From Heliocidaris erythrogramma (taxonomy: Eukaryota > Echinodermata > Echinoidea > Camarodonta > Echinometridae): a stretch of 64,000 nucleotides of DNA. The notes under the pieces were generated by a model. The model worked only from the letters and a program-made list of their open reading frames with translations, did no database searches and was not told the DNA's origin. Position 1 is the first letter of the stretch. The number at the start of each line of letters is the position of its first letter. The stretch covers positions 33,798,625 to 33,862,624 of the forward strand of contig CM046853.1 in NCBI GenBank assembly GCA_025617745.1, given 5' to 3'. A program made the translations under genes and the position numbers. Positions 53,000 through 64,000 of this stretch are shown here, piece by piece.

Positions 53000-55450
53000 C
53001 TGAAAGGTATACTGCTCGCATGGCGATGCCCGTATGAGCTCTTGGGTCGAGGCATCTCTTGACGATTTTCTGTTGTCATTTCCATATCGCGCAGACAGAT
53101 GACATTACAGACTGACAGGCGAGTTAAGAAAGCATAGTAATGTCAATACACCGTGTAGACTATCGCATGCCGCTATTGGAGGCCGAGGTGATGATTACAA
53201 TGGAAATATTGCATGCACCATATATATATGTGGGCATTATTATGTCGGCCTTCATGCAGCTATCCTACAAGATGTTTTTATAATAGGCCCAGTATAGATG
53301 CGTTTGCATTTGCACCACTAGTAATCTGCGGCTTTATTATTTTGACGTCACCCACCCCAAACAAAAGGGAGAAAAGGTTAGGCCCACGTGTGAAATTAAA
53401 TTGTATAGGCAATAGTTACAAATAATAATTAACGTAATTGTATCATATTCTAAATAATTGTGATGGAAAAAGATTTGCAACAATATTATGAAACAAATTG
53501 TTTTATCAGATATTGATTTTCATTAAATGATTTTATTGACCGTATAGCTCCCACGAACCAAGTATAAGCTACTTTCTATAACATCAATGAAGGGTCTCTC
53601 GAGATACTAAAGTGTTTTTTTTTCCAAACTGTATTATGATTGACGTCAAGTCAAACAACAATTTCATTCAACTATCGTATGCTAGCCTCTTAATTAACAC
53701 CCTTCTTATTCCATTCATTTACACAAGATCATTACTCGAAAGTTAGTTGAAAACCAGTTATGGAGCTCAAAGTGGGGTGCTCTGACAAAATATCTTTTTG
53801 TTACAAACTGGAAACTAATGATCCATGCCCTGAATCGTTTCCTTTATGCGATATTGTGTACGCCTTGGGCTATATCAGTCAATCTTTTCTTTTTCCCTCA
53901 AAACGCCTCATTTTTCATAAATCTTACAGAATCGTAAAAATTGTACGGTATGCAGTTAAACATGGGTTTATTGACAATAGCATGCGCGATTTTGAAAGCA
54001 AATTGAACCTGTTATGATTCAGCCTTTTGCCCAGATTAATGTCAGATTATGACTGAATAGATTCACGGTTGTCTGCATTCATAGCATTGTGAGGATGTTG
54101 CGTATAAAGAAAATTATAAACATTAGCGAAGCTAAATGGGGGGGGGGGGGGGTGGCAACCCTCGTATAATGGAAAAAGAGATATCTATATAAAAGTATAT
54201 TATGTCAGCATGCATAATATGCTTCCCTTGTTATAGGCAAATTCTCGTGGTCCTTGCGCCCTCCCCTCCCCTCCCACACACACACATACATACATGAAAA
54301 AGCTGCCTACTCTAATATTTTTAATATATTCCTTCAATAGTATGACTCAAGCAATTGAATGTGTAAACTCTGTGCTTTTTCCGACATCCAAATCATGGTT
54401 TGAAAATCGAATTGGAACAACAATGAAAATTGGCCTCGAATAGAAATTGAAATCGATCGTATTCCCTTGTGTCCAAGAATTCCTACCCTAAATTCAGGGT
54501 TTTTCTCCACATTGTCCACATCTAAACGTGCACCTAGCACCTGTCAAAAATACAATTCGTCTACTATTACACACATGAGTTATACTTTTATGATGGATTA
54601 TCTTGACTACTTTCGACCCCGTTGATCAACATGAAATTCCTCTGTAATTGTAACTCTCTCCTCTGAGATACAATAGCATCAGTTAGCCTTAGATTGATTG
54701 CAACATATTCCATTTCATGCCAGTCAAAGCGAAGCTTAAAAACGGGGGTCTTATTACTAAACGAAAAATCACCTTGACGACGGAATGGTCGTGCAAACAC
54801 TCAACTGCTCAATGAAACGAGGCATGGCGAGTCAAAATGAATTATTAAACTGGAGTCTGAATTGCACTTAAAGTCTGCTGGGACTGACAAACATTAATAA
54901 TCCCTATGCCATTTTGGATTATGGTTTCGACGAGTATTTCCTCGGTCTGCATTGGTCTGTTGTGTATCCTCGGCTCTGGTGTCGGATTCAAGGAAGGAGA
55001 TTGCTGGAAATTTTACGAATTCAAGGCTCTGCCATGTAGTTACATGATTGTGGTCCTTTAGGATAATGAAATAAGCGAATGTGCGATAAAGAAATTATGT
55101 AGTGTTGGTAGTATTTATATGATAATGTTCAAATATTTTGTTTGAGCCTTGTACTTGACTGATCGACTGGTATTTAATGAACGTTTTAAGCAGACTAGTT
55201 TAGAACACATCCCGACCTAATATGACGTGAAGCCAATGCATCCAAGCCTGTAATTTCAAATATCCTTTCAACGTGCGGCCAAGCACTATAAGGCTACATG
55301 TTGTCACTTAACGAATAATTTGGAGCAATAATCAACTTCCTGTACGTTCGATGTTCGTCTAGGAGCTCGTCCGTCCGGTTGTGAAATCTGTATACGTGTC
55401 TTTGCTCACAAAAAAAGACTTATGGTAAAAATTGTCGTATAATGTCATTA
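53000..55450. other. No gene recognised
   Basis: Mixed unique sequence with short open frames lacking family motifs, a poly-G tract at 54138-54153 and a CA/CT-rich stretch near 54260. No repeat borders can be seen. Confidence 0.45.
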
Positions 55451-55460
55451 AACATAAGAC

Positions 55461-55527
55461 TACCATGGTTCATGGACCTAGAAGGACTTTGTGTATGTCC
55501 AGAGTCCGTTTAGGTCCATGGTATAGA
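55461..55527. repeat. Small hairpin
   Basis: ACCATGGTTCATGGACCTA and TAGGTCCATGGTAT face each other around a roughly 30-nt loop. Confidence 0.6.
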
Positions 55528-55842
55528 CTTGACCTTCAAGTTCATAAATTCGTGAGATGATCATGCACACAGAATATGATTAGCCAAATGATTCATGCAT
55601 ATAGTATAGTTTGGTATACTTGTACCATTGCAGTCGTTCATTTATTTGATTGATCGTCGCCAGGTATCTGTTCACTTTTTATAAGAGCCATTTAGAATTA
55701 CACCATTGTGGCTGGAAAGGGTACATTTGTATAAGGGCAAGTCAATCTATTTTGTCACATACGTTACCAATCATATCTAAAATAAATTAATAACATATAC
55801 TAGAGTTTAAATCAGCCCAATTATAAAATGAAATGAAATGAA

Positions 55843-55990
55843 ATGGCACATTTGATGTCAATTTATTTTCATATTAAATGGTCGGTCGGCTAAAGCCGGG
55901 GTAATAATAATTATGATTGCAGGCCCCTCAGGGAGAACAGTATATAATACTGATGGGGTACCCTGGGTAAACGATACATTATCATATTAT
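55843..55990 (-). repeat. Dispersed repeat, TTTACCCAGGGTA family (copy 2)
   Basis: Read on the minus strand it has TTTACCCAGGGTACCCC, CAGTATTATATACTG, GGGGCCTGCAATCATAATTA, ACCCCGGCTTTAGCCG, then a tail AAATAAATTG and repeats of CATTT. It is the same family as 26015-26145. The repeated pentamer tail suggests a LINE or SINE 3' end. Confidence 0.6.
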
Positions 55991-56267
55991 TATTATACCG
56001 TATGGATACCAAATTAGCAAATACCTTGGACTTGAGCATATATCAATTTTATCGGAGATGCTTGAAGGACCCCCATGCACACTGTTTTTTACTCTTCATA
56101 AAGGTGTCAATCCTGTCCCATTTTGAAAGCACTGAATAACTCAACGCGATCATATAGATTTTCCTCTTTCTGACATGCTGAGAATGATGTATTATTATAT
56201 TGTAGGATATCTTATTATTGTAACGCCGCATATAAAGACCACGTTAATGTTCTTGGAGATTATTCCT

Positions 56268-56388
56268 GGGGAGCGTTTCATGAAAGGAAGTTGTCGATAT
56301 TTTATCCGACAACTGTTATAAGCTACTGAAATCCTTGCATCTGATTGGCTGATAAGATATCTGACAAGTTCTTTGATGAAACGTCCCC
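56268..56388. repeat. Small TIR element, GGGGAGCGTTTCAT ends
   Basis: A left end GGGGAGCGTTTCATGAAAGG followed by AAGTTGTC and a right end GACAAGTTCTTTGATGAAACG followed by TCCCC are inverted over about 28 bp; length 121 bp. It is a MITE-like unit. Confidence 0.75.
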
Positions 56389-56499
56389 TGGAGCCATTAT
56401 TTCAATCACATGAGCATTATACAGCGGAAGACAGGATACATTAGGGTATTATAAGATGGCTTTGTCGTTAATTTATAGCTACTGTGTACTTTATGACGT

Positions 56500-56750
56500 G
56501 TGATAAAGACATTGTTTGGGTTTTAATACATGAACAATAATATTGTTTTACATGCATTGAAATACATTTGTTTTGTTTCTTGTTCTTATATTGTTCTTAA
56601 GTATACGTAGTAATACTATCACATCTCATGTGTATGAAAACTGCCATTTTGTAATCATTCTATGTTGTACAATATTGTAAATATGTTATATTTCTCATAC
56701 TCCGGAAGGGGTCGAAAGAAATAAAGTTCAAAGTTCAAAGTTCAAAGTTC
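56500..56750 (+). repeat. LINE 3' tail with AAAGTTC heptamer repeats
   Basis: A 3'-UTR-like sequence ends in CTCCGGAAGGGGTCGAAAG, then AATAAAGTTC, then further AAGTTCA heptamers. Short tandem tails of this kind are usual for CR1/L2-group LINEs. No coding part remains. Confidence 0.6.
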
Positions 56751-57084
56751 ACATGTATTGATGTTTTTGGATCTTTATCAAAGTAAAGCACATAAGGAAG
56801 AGGTTGTAAGGCATATTGCCAAGCTCTAATATGGATCAACATCCTTGCAATGATGAATTACTTTCATTTTTCCCTCATTTTTCTCAGTCCTCTTTCTTAT
56901 CCAAGCATGCATGACATGCCTTTTAGTGTGTCAGACGACCTGTATGTGATATATGCTTGTTTATTTCGGCGTCTTGTTTATCGGTCTTTTCTTATATCTA
57001 ATTCAAATTTCTCAAGTGGTCCAAATATAATCTCTATGGACTCATGCACATTGTGTAACGGAGTGACGGAGGAAGAGGATCGGG

Positions 57085-57195
57085 TAGAGAAAGAGAGAGA
57101 TTGAGATTAGAGAGAGAGAGAGAGAGAGAGAGAGCAAGGAAGAGAGGAGAGAGGGGAGAGGAGAGAGAGAGAGAGAAAGAGAAAGAATAGTGTGA
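57085..57195. repeat. (GA)n-rich microsatellite
   Basis: Long GA and GGA runs; another shorter GA run is at 58427-58448. Open frames across them are compositional. Confidence 0.9.
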
Positions 57196-57906
57196 GAGCG
57201 AAAGAGAATAGAGAGGAGGGGCGGGATTGGGGTGTATATAACCAAGGAGTTATCACAGAACTAACTCCTTGATATAACTGTATATATGGCGAGATAAACA
57301 TCAAAGCTTTTTCGTTTATAAATTATGATAGATCGTACGAATCCTCGCAGCAAATTTCAATATCATGACTATACGATGCAGTATAGTAACAACTCATTTT
57401 TTCTTTTTTCTTCTTTTTTATAGTTAACAAAATCATGCTATATGCTAGTCATTTTGTTGATTTGAATTATTGCGATCAAGCAGGAACATAATTACTATAA
57501 TTATAGATGCTATTTTAAGGTGTGCTTCGTGAGGTAAAATCGAAAGAGCAACATTCCTTTTTAAACACTTAATAACATCATGTATTCCTTCTGAGAGAAT
57601 GGGAACACTGGATAGTACTATGAACTCTAAAAAAAGAATTCCAAATCTCTCAACGTTTTGACTGCATTCTCTAAATCGACAACAGAGTATTACATGGGGT
57701 CAAAGTGTAATCTTCGTTCATGCATGGAGTTTCCAACCAAGCATTCATCCTGAACTACATCAGCTGTGTCAAAATATCATGGCTCATAATTATTATCTGT
57801 AAGCTGTTACTACATGCCATATTGGTGAGGACTATAATAGAGTAATAGTACATGTAATCGTTATGAATGTTGCTTGTGTACATCCTAATAGGTAAATTAT
57901 GATATC

Positions 57907-58090
57907 AGTGACGTAGCTAACAGTGAGGAGAGGGCGTATATTCCCCTTCCCAACCCCAACCCCCCATGCAAGGCGGAACAAAAATGAGAAAAGAAAGATT
58001 AAGAAAAGGAGATTGCCGTATTCGCATTTCATGTACATTGTAAGACGATGACCACCCCCCCCCCCCCCCCCCCGTGATGTCACTGCCCCT
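57907..58090. repeat. MITE-like unit with 'cagtgacgtagc' end and poly-C tract
   Basis: Starts CAGTGACGTAGCTAACAGTG and ends GTGATGTCACTGCCCC, with a poly-C run at 58056-58074. The inverted ends are short and imperfect. Confidence 0.45.
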
Positions 58091-58449
58091 TTATGCCTGG
58101 ACCAACGCTACGTCTCTGATATATTTATTTAGTTATCTATTTATTTCTGATTGATATTATATATTTCTATCATGTTTATTTATCTTCAAAATCATCTTCC
58201 ATTAGACACGCCTAGGCTTCAGTGTAATATATCTGTGAATCTTAATTCCTATGAAGACTTTCATGAAAGTATATTTCCTTCCTTGTCAGTTTCAAAATTA
58301 AAGACTTTCTTCTGACTCTTGGTAGTAATGTCCCATTTTCTGTTTTTAATGTAATTTTTTTTTCTGAGCAGCGTGCACAAAGAAAGCCATTGCCAATTAG
58401 GAAGAGAAAGAAAGAGAAAATGATAGACAGAGAGAGAGAGAGAGAGAGA

Positions 58450-61290
58450 CGAGGGAAATACCCATAATACATGTTCTGTCTTCCCATTTCGGGTACGGGT
58501 CCGTGCACATACATTTCAAAAAATGAAAACGATATCAGAAGAACTATATTCGATATGCGAATTACAGTCTTGACATTCCGCTTTTCTGGTTTGACTATTG
58601 TGCATTCTGATCTCTTTATTTCTGGTCATGACAAGCAGGAAATGTAATCAATAATTCGACAGTTAAATCAATTGAATGTGAATGTGAACATGAAACAGAT
58701 CTATTACGTTTGGATTTTTTATTTAGTATTTTTAGTTTTGTTTTTCACCATTACAGATCTGTTTATTCCCTTCCCCATGCCCTTTAATTGGATTATAATT
58801 TGTTTGCAAGAAAATCACAGGTCATAATGGTGGCCTCTTGCTTTAAATTTTGACCTTTGCAAATCAGTGACCTTAAAATTAAATAAATTATAAGTAATAA
58901 CTGGAATAAATTCAAAACATACACTCGCAAGAGAGGGACTCCTCTTCCTATTTCTACTGCAAATACATCAATTCCACTGCATGAAGTGAAAGCGGACAGG
59001 GCAAAGATCGGAAATACCTTCCCCCGTGTTCCCATCTCATGCCTCTCTTGGGTACAGACTGTTGATGTAATCTTGTGGGTGGTGTGAAAGAATACTACTG
59101 TCATGATCGTTGATACGCCTTATTACTTTGAAAAACGAGCCATGAAGAAATTAATATTGAAACCACATTTTCGGATATTTCCCCAATCGAGATTTTATTT
59201 CAAAGATTTCGATCAGAGAGGTATAAGCGTGAAGGTTTTTACTTCCTGTGAACATTATTTTTTTTCCTTCTAGGGGTATACAGTGACCATGGTGACGTAG
59301 CATGTACGCATTCATTGAGAGGGCACCGGTTTTATTAGATGGATAAAATGTTAATTAACAGGGCCACCGATAAGGGGAAGTTGTCAGAGGTTCCCCTTTC
59401 TTTCTATCTCTTTCTTTCTATCTCTTTCTTTTCACTTTTCTATCCGCTTGAAAAAAATATTTTCGATGGGTGAGGGAAGCGTGCCCCTATATAGCTACGC
59501 CACTGTCGGTGTACGTAATTTGGTATAAATGCGAATTCTCCCGCCGCCATGTGGGCGTGATTTGGAGAGTGTTTCCATTGCCACCGCAAGCTTAACCCTC
59601 TTTATCGTAATGAGGCAGGGGAAAATGTATACAGCCTGCATGAAATCCATCAGAGAATTATCGTCATTAAGCATAGGTCTAACAGTTTGATATCTGTGTA
59701 AAAGAGGCCGCTTGGTCTTGAAAAAAATTGGGTCAACGAGATATGAAAATCATCTTCAAGGTTAGCAAGTCTGGTAAATCCATCTCATGATTAAATCTGC
59801 TGTCAGATCTGACACAAGTTCATCCCCGTTTATTAAACTCGTTCTTTTCCACCATCCGCGCTGGATGATAATCATAACAGAAACAAAAATGGCATCTAAA
59901 AACACTTTGAAAAGGTGAACTTTCTGGATGACATCACAAGGTTATAATTACATCAGAGGAATAATTTTTTTCACATTCCTTGAATGTTTCTCATAAAAGT
60001 CTTTCAGATACTAGTGATAAGACAAAAGACGGTAATGAGCCTGATCAGTTAGTCACGGACGGACATTTGACAAATTTTGAAAGTTTGATGGTCTGTAGAA
60101 AATAAGTATTTAATTGAAGAGAGCTATTTTATGTTTCATTATGAAGGGCATCACTGAAGGAGATGCAGTTTGATAACATTTGGTTGCCATGGTTGCTTAC
60201 TAAAATCATAATCCTTAAAATATTCAATGTCACGGACGTACAAAATGCCTATACTCTTAACCGATGTCTATATGTATAGTTATGTATTATAGAAGGTATG
60301 ATTATCACTTTAAAAAGCCTGTTCTTTATTCAACCGTGCAGTGTATAGATAAGACGATAATAATATGATTCATAATTTTATTTCCGACAAACATTCTATA
60401 CGCAGAAATGTAACTGATTCACTTGAAACAGTGTAAGTTATTGAGAGAGAACTACGACTCTATTTCAAAGAAGTGCACAGGTATTATAAGAAAATTGCGC
60501 ATTTGATCAATATAATGACTTCTGAAAACGAAGAATGAAGAAATTGTAAATGGCAAGTAAAAGGCGAAAAAGTAATTTGTAAAGAAGTTTAACAAAAATA
60601 AAAGTCTGGAAGCAAGTGTATCTAGTGTTCAAAGCATAGATCGTGAGCACTGATCTTTATCATCAGATCACATTTTGGAAACATGAAGATGATGAGCACT
60701 TGAGATGTAAATCCCAACATCCACGTTTCCCTGGCCTCTGCCCCTCCTCCTGATCCTCCCTCATCCTAAATGTAAATCTGTTCATCCTTGAACAAGCACA
60801 GAGTAAATCTCTGTTCGACTCCTTCAAGATATCGTATCACTTGGATGTTTCATTCCAAAAGGCGCTAAATCCAAGACTATTTTTGTCAAAATTTATGAAA
60901 ATTTTGTATTGATGATCTATACTGGTCAAGAAGGTACTATATAGGTACATAACAGTGCATACACAAATCTGAATGCAGAGGTTAAGGGTCCGCAGTTTAA
61001 ATTTAAAAATTCGAATTCATCCCGCATTGGATTTAGTCCCTTTTTTTGGTAAACGTAAATTTGCGGCAAAAAAAATAAATACCTTTCGAATAACATCTTC
61101 AAATGCGATATTGTGTATTTGATTCCCTGTGCGGAATACGCATATTTATTTTATCTATGAAAGTCAAGTTCGGTCAAAATGGATTTAGCACCTTTTGGAA
61201 TTCAAGTTCTTCATATCTTGACAGCCTCTTCTCCATCTTCCACTCTTTCCATATTTTTGAGAAATGGTGGTCGGGTCAAAAGTTGACTCT
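58450..61290. other. No gene recognised
   Basis: Mostly unique AT-rich sequence. A 'gctacgccactgtcgg' repeat end lies near 59490 next to a CTTTCTATCTCTTT tract (59395-59440). I found no exon or long inverted repeat. Confidence 0.45.
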
Positions 61291-61298
61291 ACGGTTAT

Positions 61299-61733
61299 TC
61301 CTTGAAGCCATTCTGGGAATTTTAAATGTCTGCTTTTGTTTTCCTTTTGCAAGCAGGCGCTGGAACTTGACTCAAGAGCATATTGCTCCATGATGTGGTA
61401 GATAAATAAGTTTTCACTTTGCTGATTTGATTTTTTTCTCTCTCTCTGCATCATTTTCAGTTCACTGTTTCTTGACTCACGAAAAAACGGCCAGCATTTA
61501 TTCTTTTAAAGATACAATAATAATCCAAACTCAAAATCAAATCTACACCAATTCCTTGGAGTCATTCTGATAATTTTAAACGACTGCTTTGGTTTTCTTT
61601 CGAGCGACCGCTGGAACTTACCTACAGAGCATAATTTGTGAGAAGTGGAAAAGTGGAAAAGTTTTCTCTTTATTGACTGGATTTTTTCTGTATCCCTTCA
61701 GCAGTTTCAGTTCACTGTTTTTTGGCCAACTCA
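61299..61733. repeat. Old direct duplication, about 252-bp spacing
   Basis: 61299-61480 and 61551-61733 share, in order, TTCCTTG.AG.CATTCTG, AATTTTAAA, CTGCTTT.GTTTTC, CGCTGGAACTT, GAGCATA, AAGTTTTC, TTGA.TTTTTTCT and TTTCAGTTCACTGTTT. They are roughly 70% alike by eye. No reading frame is kept across both. Confidence 0.75.
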
Positions 61734-62339
61734 TTTGTTTGTTTTTAAGATACTGCAGTATAATTCATAATCAAAATGAAATTGAATATCGAGTCCCTGA
61801 AGGCAGATTATATTTCATGACACGAGTCTGCATAGAATATTTCATACACTTTTCTTATCAGAATTTTCTGATAACAGTCACCATAACAATGATGACTTCA
61901 TAACTCTTCGTTTCATATTTTAGTTCAAAGGGCGAGGTTGTAATGGAGCATAAAATATGATTACCCGATTACAGTTTTAGATTTATTGGCACTCTGGACA
62001 TACGAGATGTGGAGAGAGAATGAGTATTTACATTCCCTCACATGTGATGTTGGTTTTTGGATTACAATGCTCCGAGCCTACTAGTACTTCTCTTTTTACA
62101 CCAGTTTCACATTCGGCCTGTGTCATCAGAGTTGAGTTCAGGTTAAAGTGACATTACTTTTAAGTTTGTATTAAGAAATCGAATAAAAAATATTTGTTTT
62201 AATAGAAATAGCATTAAACCTTAAGTGAAATAATCAAGAGTGTGGCAATAAGAGAGAAGAAGAGAGAGAGATGAGAGGGGAGATAGAGAAGGGGGGGGGG
62301 GGGAGCGATTTACTTTGATAGAATATCTGTTTTGCTCCT

Positions 62340-62420
62340 CCCTTCGCTCCCTCGCAAAATTTAGAAACAGGAGAGCTGACTTTCGCACAAGAGGCGTCAG
62401 CCCCTGGCTAAATTGTGCCC
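62340..62420. repeat. Dispersed 'gctcgcttgcaaa..aggcgtcagcccc' repeat (copy)
   Basis: Contains CTTCGCTCCCTCGCAAAATT and CGCACAAGAGGCGTCAGCCCC, preceded by a poly-G tract (62290-62302). Same family as 16100-16340 and 26430-26720. The remainder to 64000 shows no recognisable gene. Confidence 0.5.
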
Positions 62421-64000
62421 CTTCGCCTCTGCTCACATTGTAGGATATAGGAGATGCACCATTGTTTTTTCAGTAATTTTCTTTTTGCGAGGATTGTGCT
62501 TTCCGGAGAGTCTCTCACCAGGTTTCACCAAGTCGATAATAACGTATAAACCTCCATGCCATGACCCGTCATTTTTAGCAAGATGTGATCCTCTGCGAAA
62601 ATTCATCAAGTAAGACTAATCGTTATTGCTCTAGCCAGTTGTTCACCTCGGTTTTTACTTGTCGCTAAACAAGGCAGGCATAATTATGTGATAATCATTG
62701 TTGATTATGTTAGAGTAAATGGATATTGTGCCTTCAGTTCGTAACATCATTGTATCGGAATGTCTTAATGTCAGTGACATTGTATTATGATTTACGACTC
62801 CAAGAACTTTCCCTTGTTCGTATCCATATGTCCCTCTCAATTTCGTTACAATGATCACATCGTCTGGTGTTCTTTTTGCTTCAATCAAAATAAAAGATAG
62901 CCTTACCATTCGGTCCGATTCGGTAATGCAATTCTTCTCACCCGATACGATATGATGTCAGTGAAGGTTGTGGCTGTTATGCCAAGGTGCCGGCGGGGTT
63001 ACAATTCTAATTGCCATAAATCTGAAATCAATGGCATATGACATACTTTTCTCCCTCTGTCTTTTGTTTTCTCTCTCCACCCTTACATCACCCATATATT
63101 CTCTTTCGGTAAATCAAACATGATATCATAATGGCCCCGCCCTGGTCGGCAGTCTATAGCTATCATAAATCAAGAGTTCAATGCTGTAATCTTCACAAAA
63201 CGAGATCTCGTTATCGTGCAAGGTTTTGATAGCACAGCAGTTTGGAGTCTCTTTTTCTTTAGAGAATCATACTCGTGATCATATTCAATTAATATATTTT
63301 GCAGCTTTAAGCATGCAGGGTGAGTTGCACTCTTTAATATTTTCATAATTATATTCATTTATAATTGAAATTCTTTTACTAAATCTAAATAATTACCTCG
63401 AATCCAACATTGTGCTCCTATTCATCTTTACACACTTTTTTTTCAAAGCATATCTGCAGTGATTATTAGCGCTTGACAGTATTGAATCCATTGACGATAC
63501 GCTTTCAGCCCTCTCGTCACACCTACACAGTGAAATCAATCATATCTGGTTATAGTTCCTTGTTAATCTTGATGTCAAAAGAAAATAAACTGATAAGTAA
63601 ATACTCTCAATATCACTTTATCTCTCTCTTTGTTTCATCCTCCATCCCTCCCTCCCTCTTACTTCTCTGCTATATATATAGCTCCATATATTGTCAGTTA
63701 CACCATCTTTTGTTGATCCGGCACTACATCAAACATATCTCACTTCTCGGTTCTCTACCTTTATTGTGAATAAATGGCAGATTTGAATTTGTCATACCGT
63801 CTAGTAAAAAACGTATGGCTGCTATAAAAGTGTTCAACATTGGCGTATCGTGGGTTCAGATGTTGAGGGGGCATTGACATCATGGAAGCAACATATAGGG
63901 GCACAGTTGGGTGAAATGCGAATGGAAAAGGGGGTGTTGAAGAGGGTAAATTCGTCTTATTTTAACGTTATCTTACTCCCCTCTCCCCTCTTTCTCTTTT

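Noticed and set aside
54334-54800. Two neighbouring minus-strand open frames that might be exons
   Set aside because: No recognisable domain and no convincing splice sites joining them.
57042-57304. Ser/Leu-repeat open frames on the minus strand
   Set aside because: Translation of a GA microsatellite.

Overview
The window looks like a piece of a marine invertebrate (deuterostome, most likely echinoderm) nuclear genome. It is AT-rich, its host genes are split by short introns with GT/AG borders, and it is packed with DIRS-like, CR1/L2-type LINE, CACTA, Crypton-like and many hairpin/TIR elements. Species assignment is inference. No prokaryotic gene organisation is present.

Host genes: the only host coding genes I can support are three tandem, same-direction (minus strand) cytosolic sulfotransferase (SULT) genes. 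Copy 3 (31161-36605) and copy 2 (20850-25975) are complete. Each has six coding exons with the same intron phases, encoding about 318 and 320 aa. Copy 1 (exons between 3693 and 7529) shows only exons 1-3; exons 4-6 are not in the window, whose left end is occupied by a fossil DIRS-like element. The three proteins keep the PAPS-binding TYPKSG loop, the catalytic-type His, and the RNPKD..S segment. They differ mainly in a Gln/Pro-rich insert in exon 2. They look like a local expansion of PAPS-dependent enzymes that sulfate small hydroxylated molecules.

Region by region: 0-2.5 kb DIRS-like fossil; 2.5-7.5 kb SULT copy 1 with several small TIR elements very close to its splice sites; 7.5-12.3 kb intergenic repeats, including an L2-type 3' end and a three-deep nest of DNA elements (10341-11502); 12.1-20.1 kb a hairpin followed by a LINE split by a 4.2-kb TIR element with a matching 8-bp target duplication; 20.8-26 kb SULT copy 2; 26-31 kb repeats and a LINE endonuclease fragment; 31-36.6 kb SULT copy 3, whose introns hold a SINE with a 7SL-RNA-like head that is itself split by a CACTA element; 37-42.5 kb an unusually dense block of hairpins and TIR elements ending in a Crypton-type tyrosine-recombinase unit and its inverted, internally deleted copy; 45-48.2 kb a second LINE of the same kind as the first; 48.3-64 kb mostly sequence in which I recognise no coding exon, with scattered small repeats and one CpG-richer patch (52.35-52.9 kb).

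The most notable observations are the 7SL-headed SINE, the Crypton unit with 14-bp terminal repeats, the CACTA family proven by three different 3-bp target duplications, the element with repeated TTCACGAAGTGA-type sites, and three (TA)n-anchored fragments sharing a hammerhead-like core.
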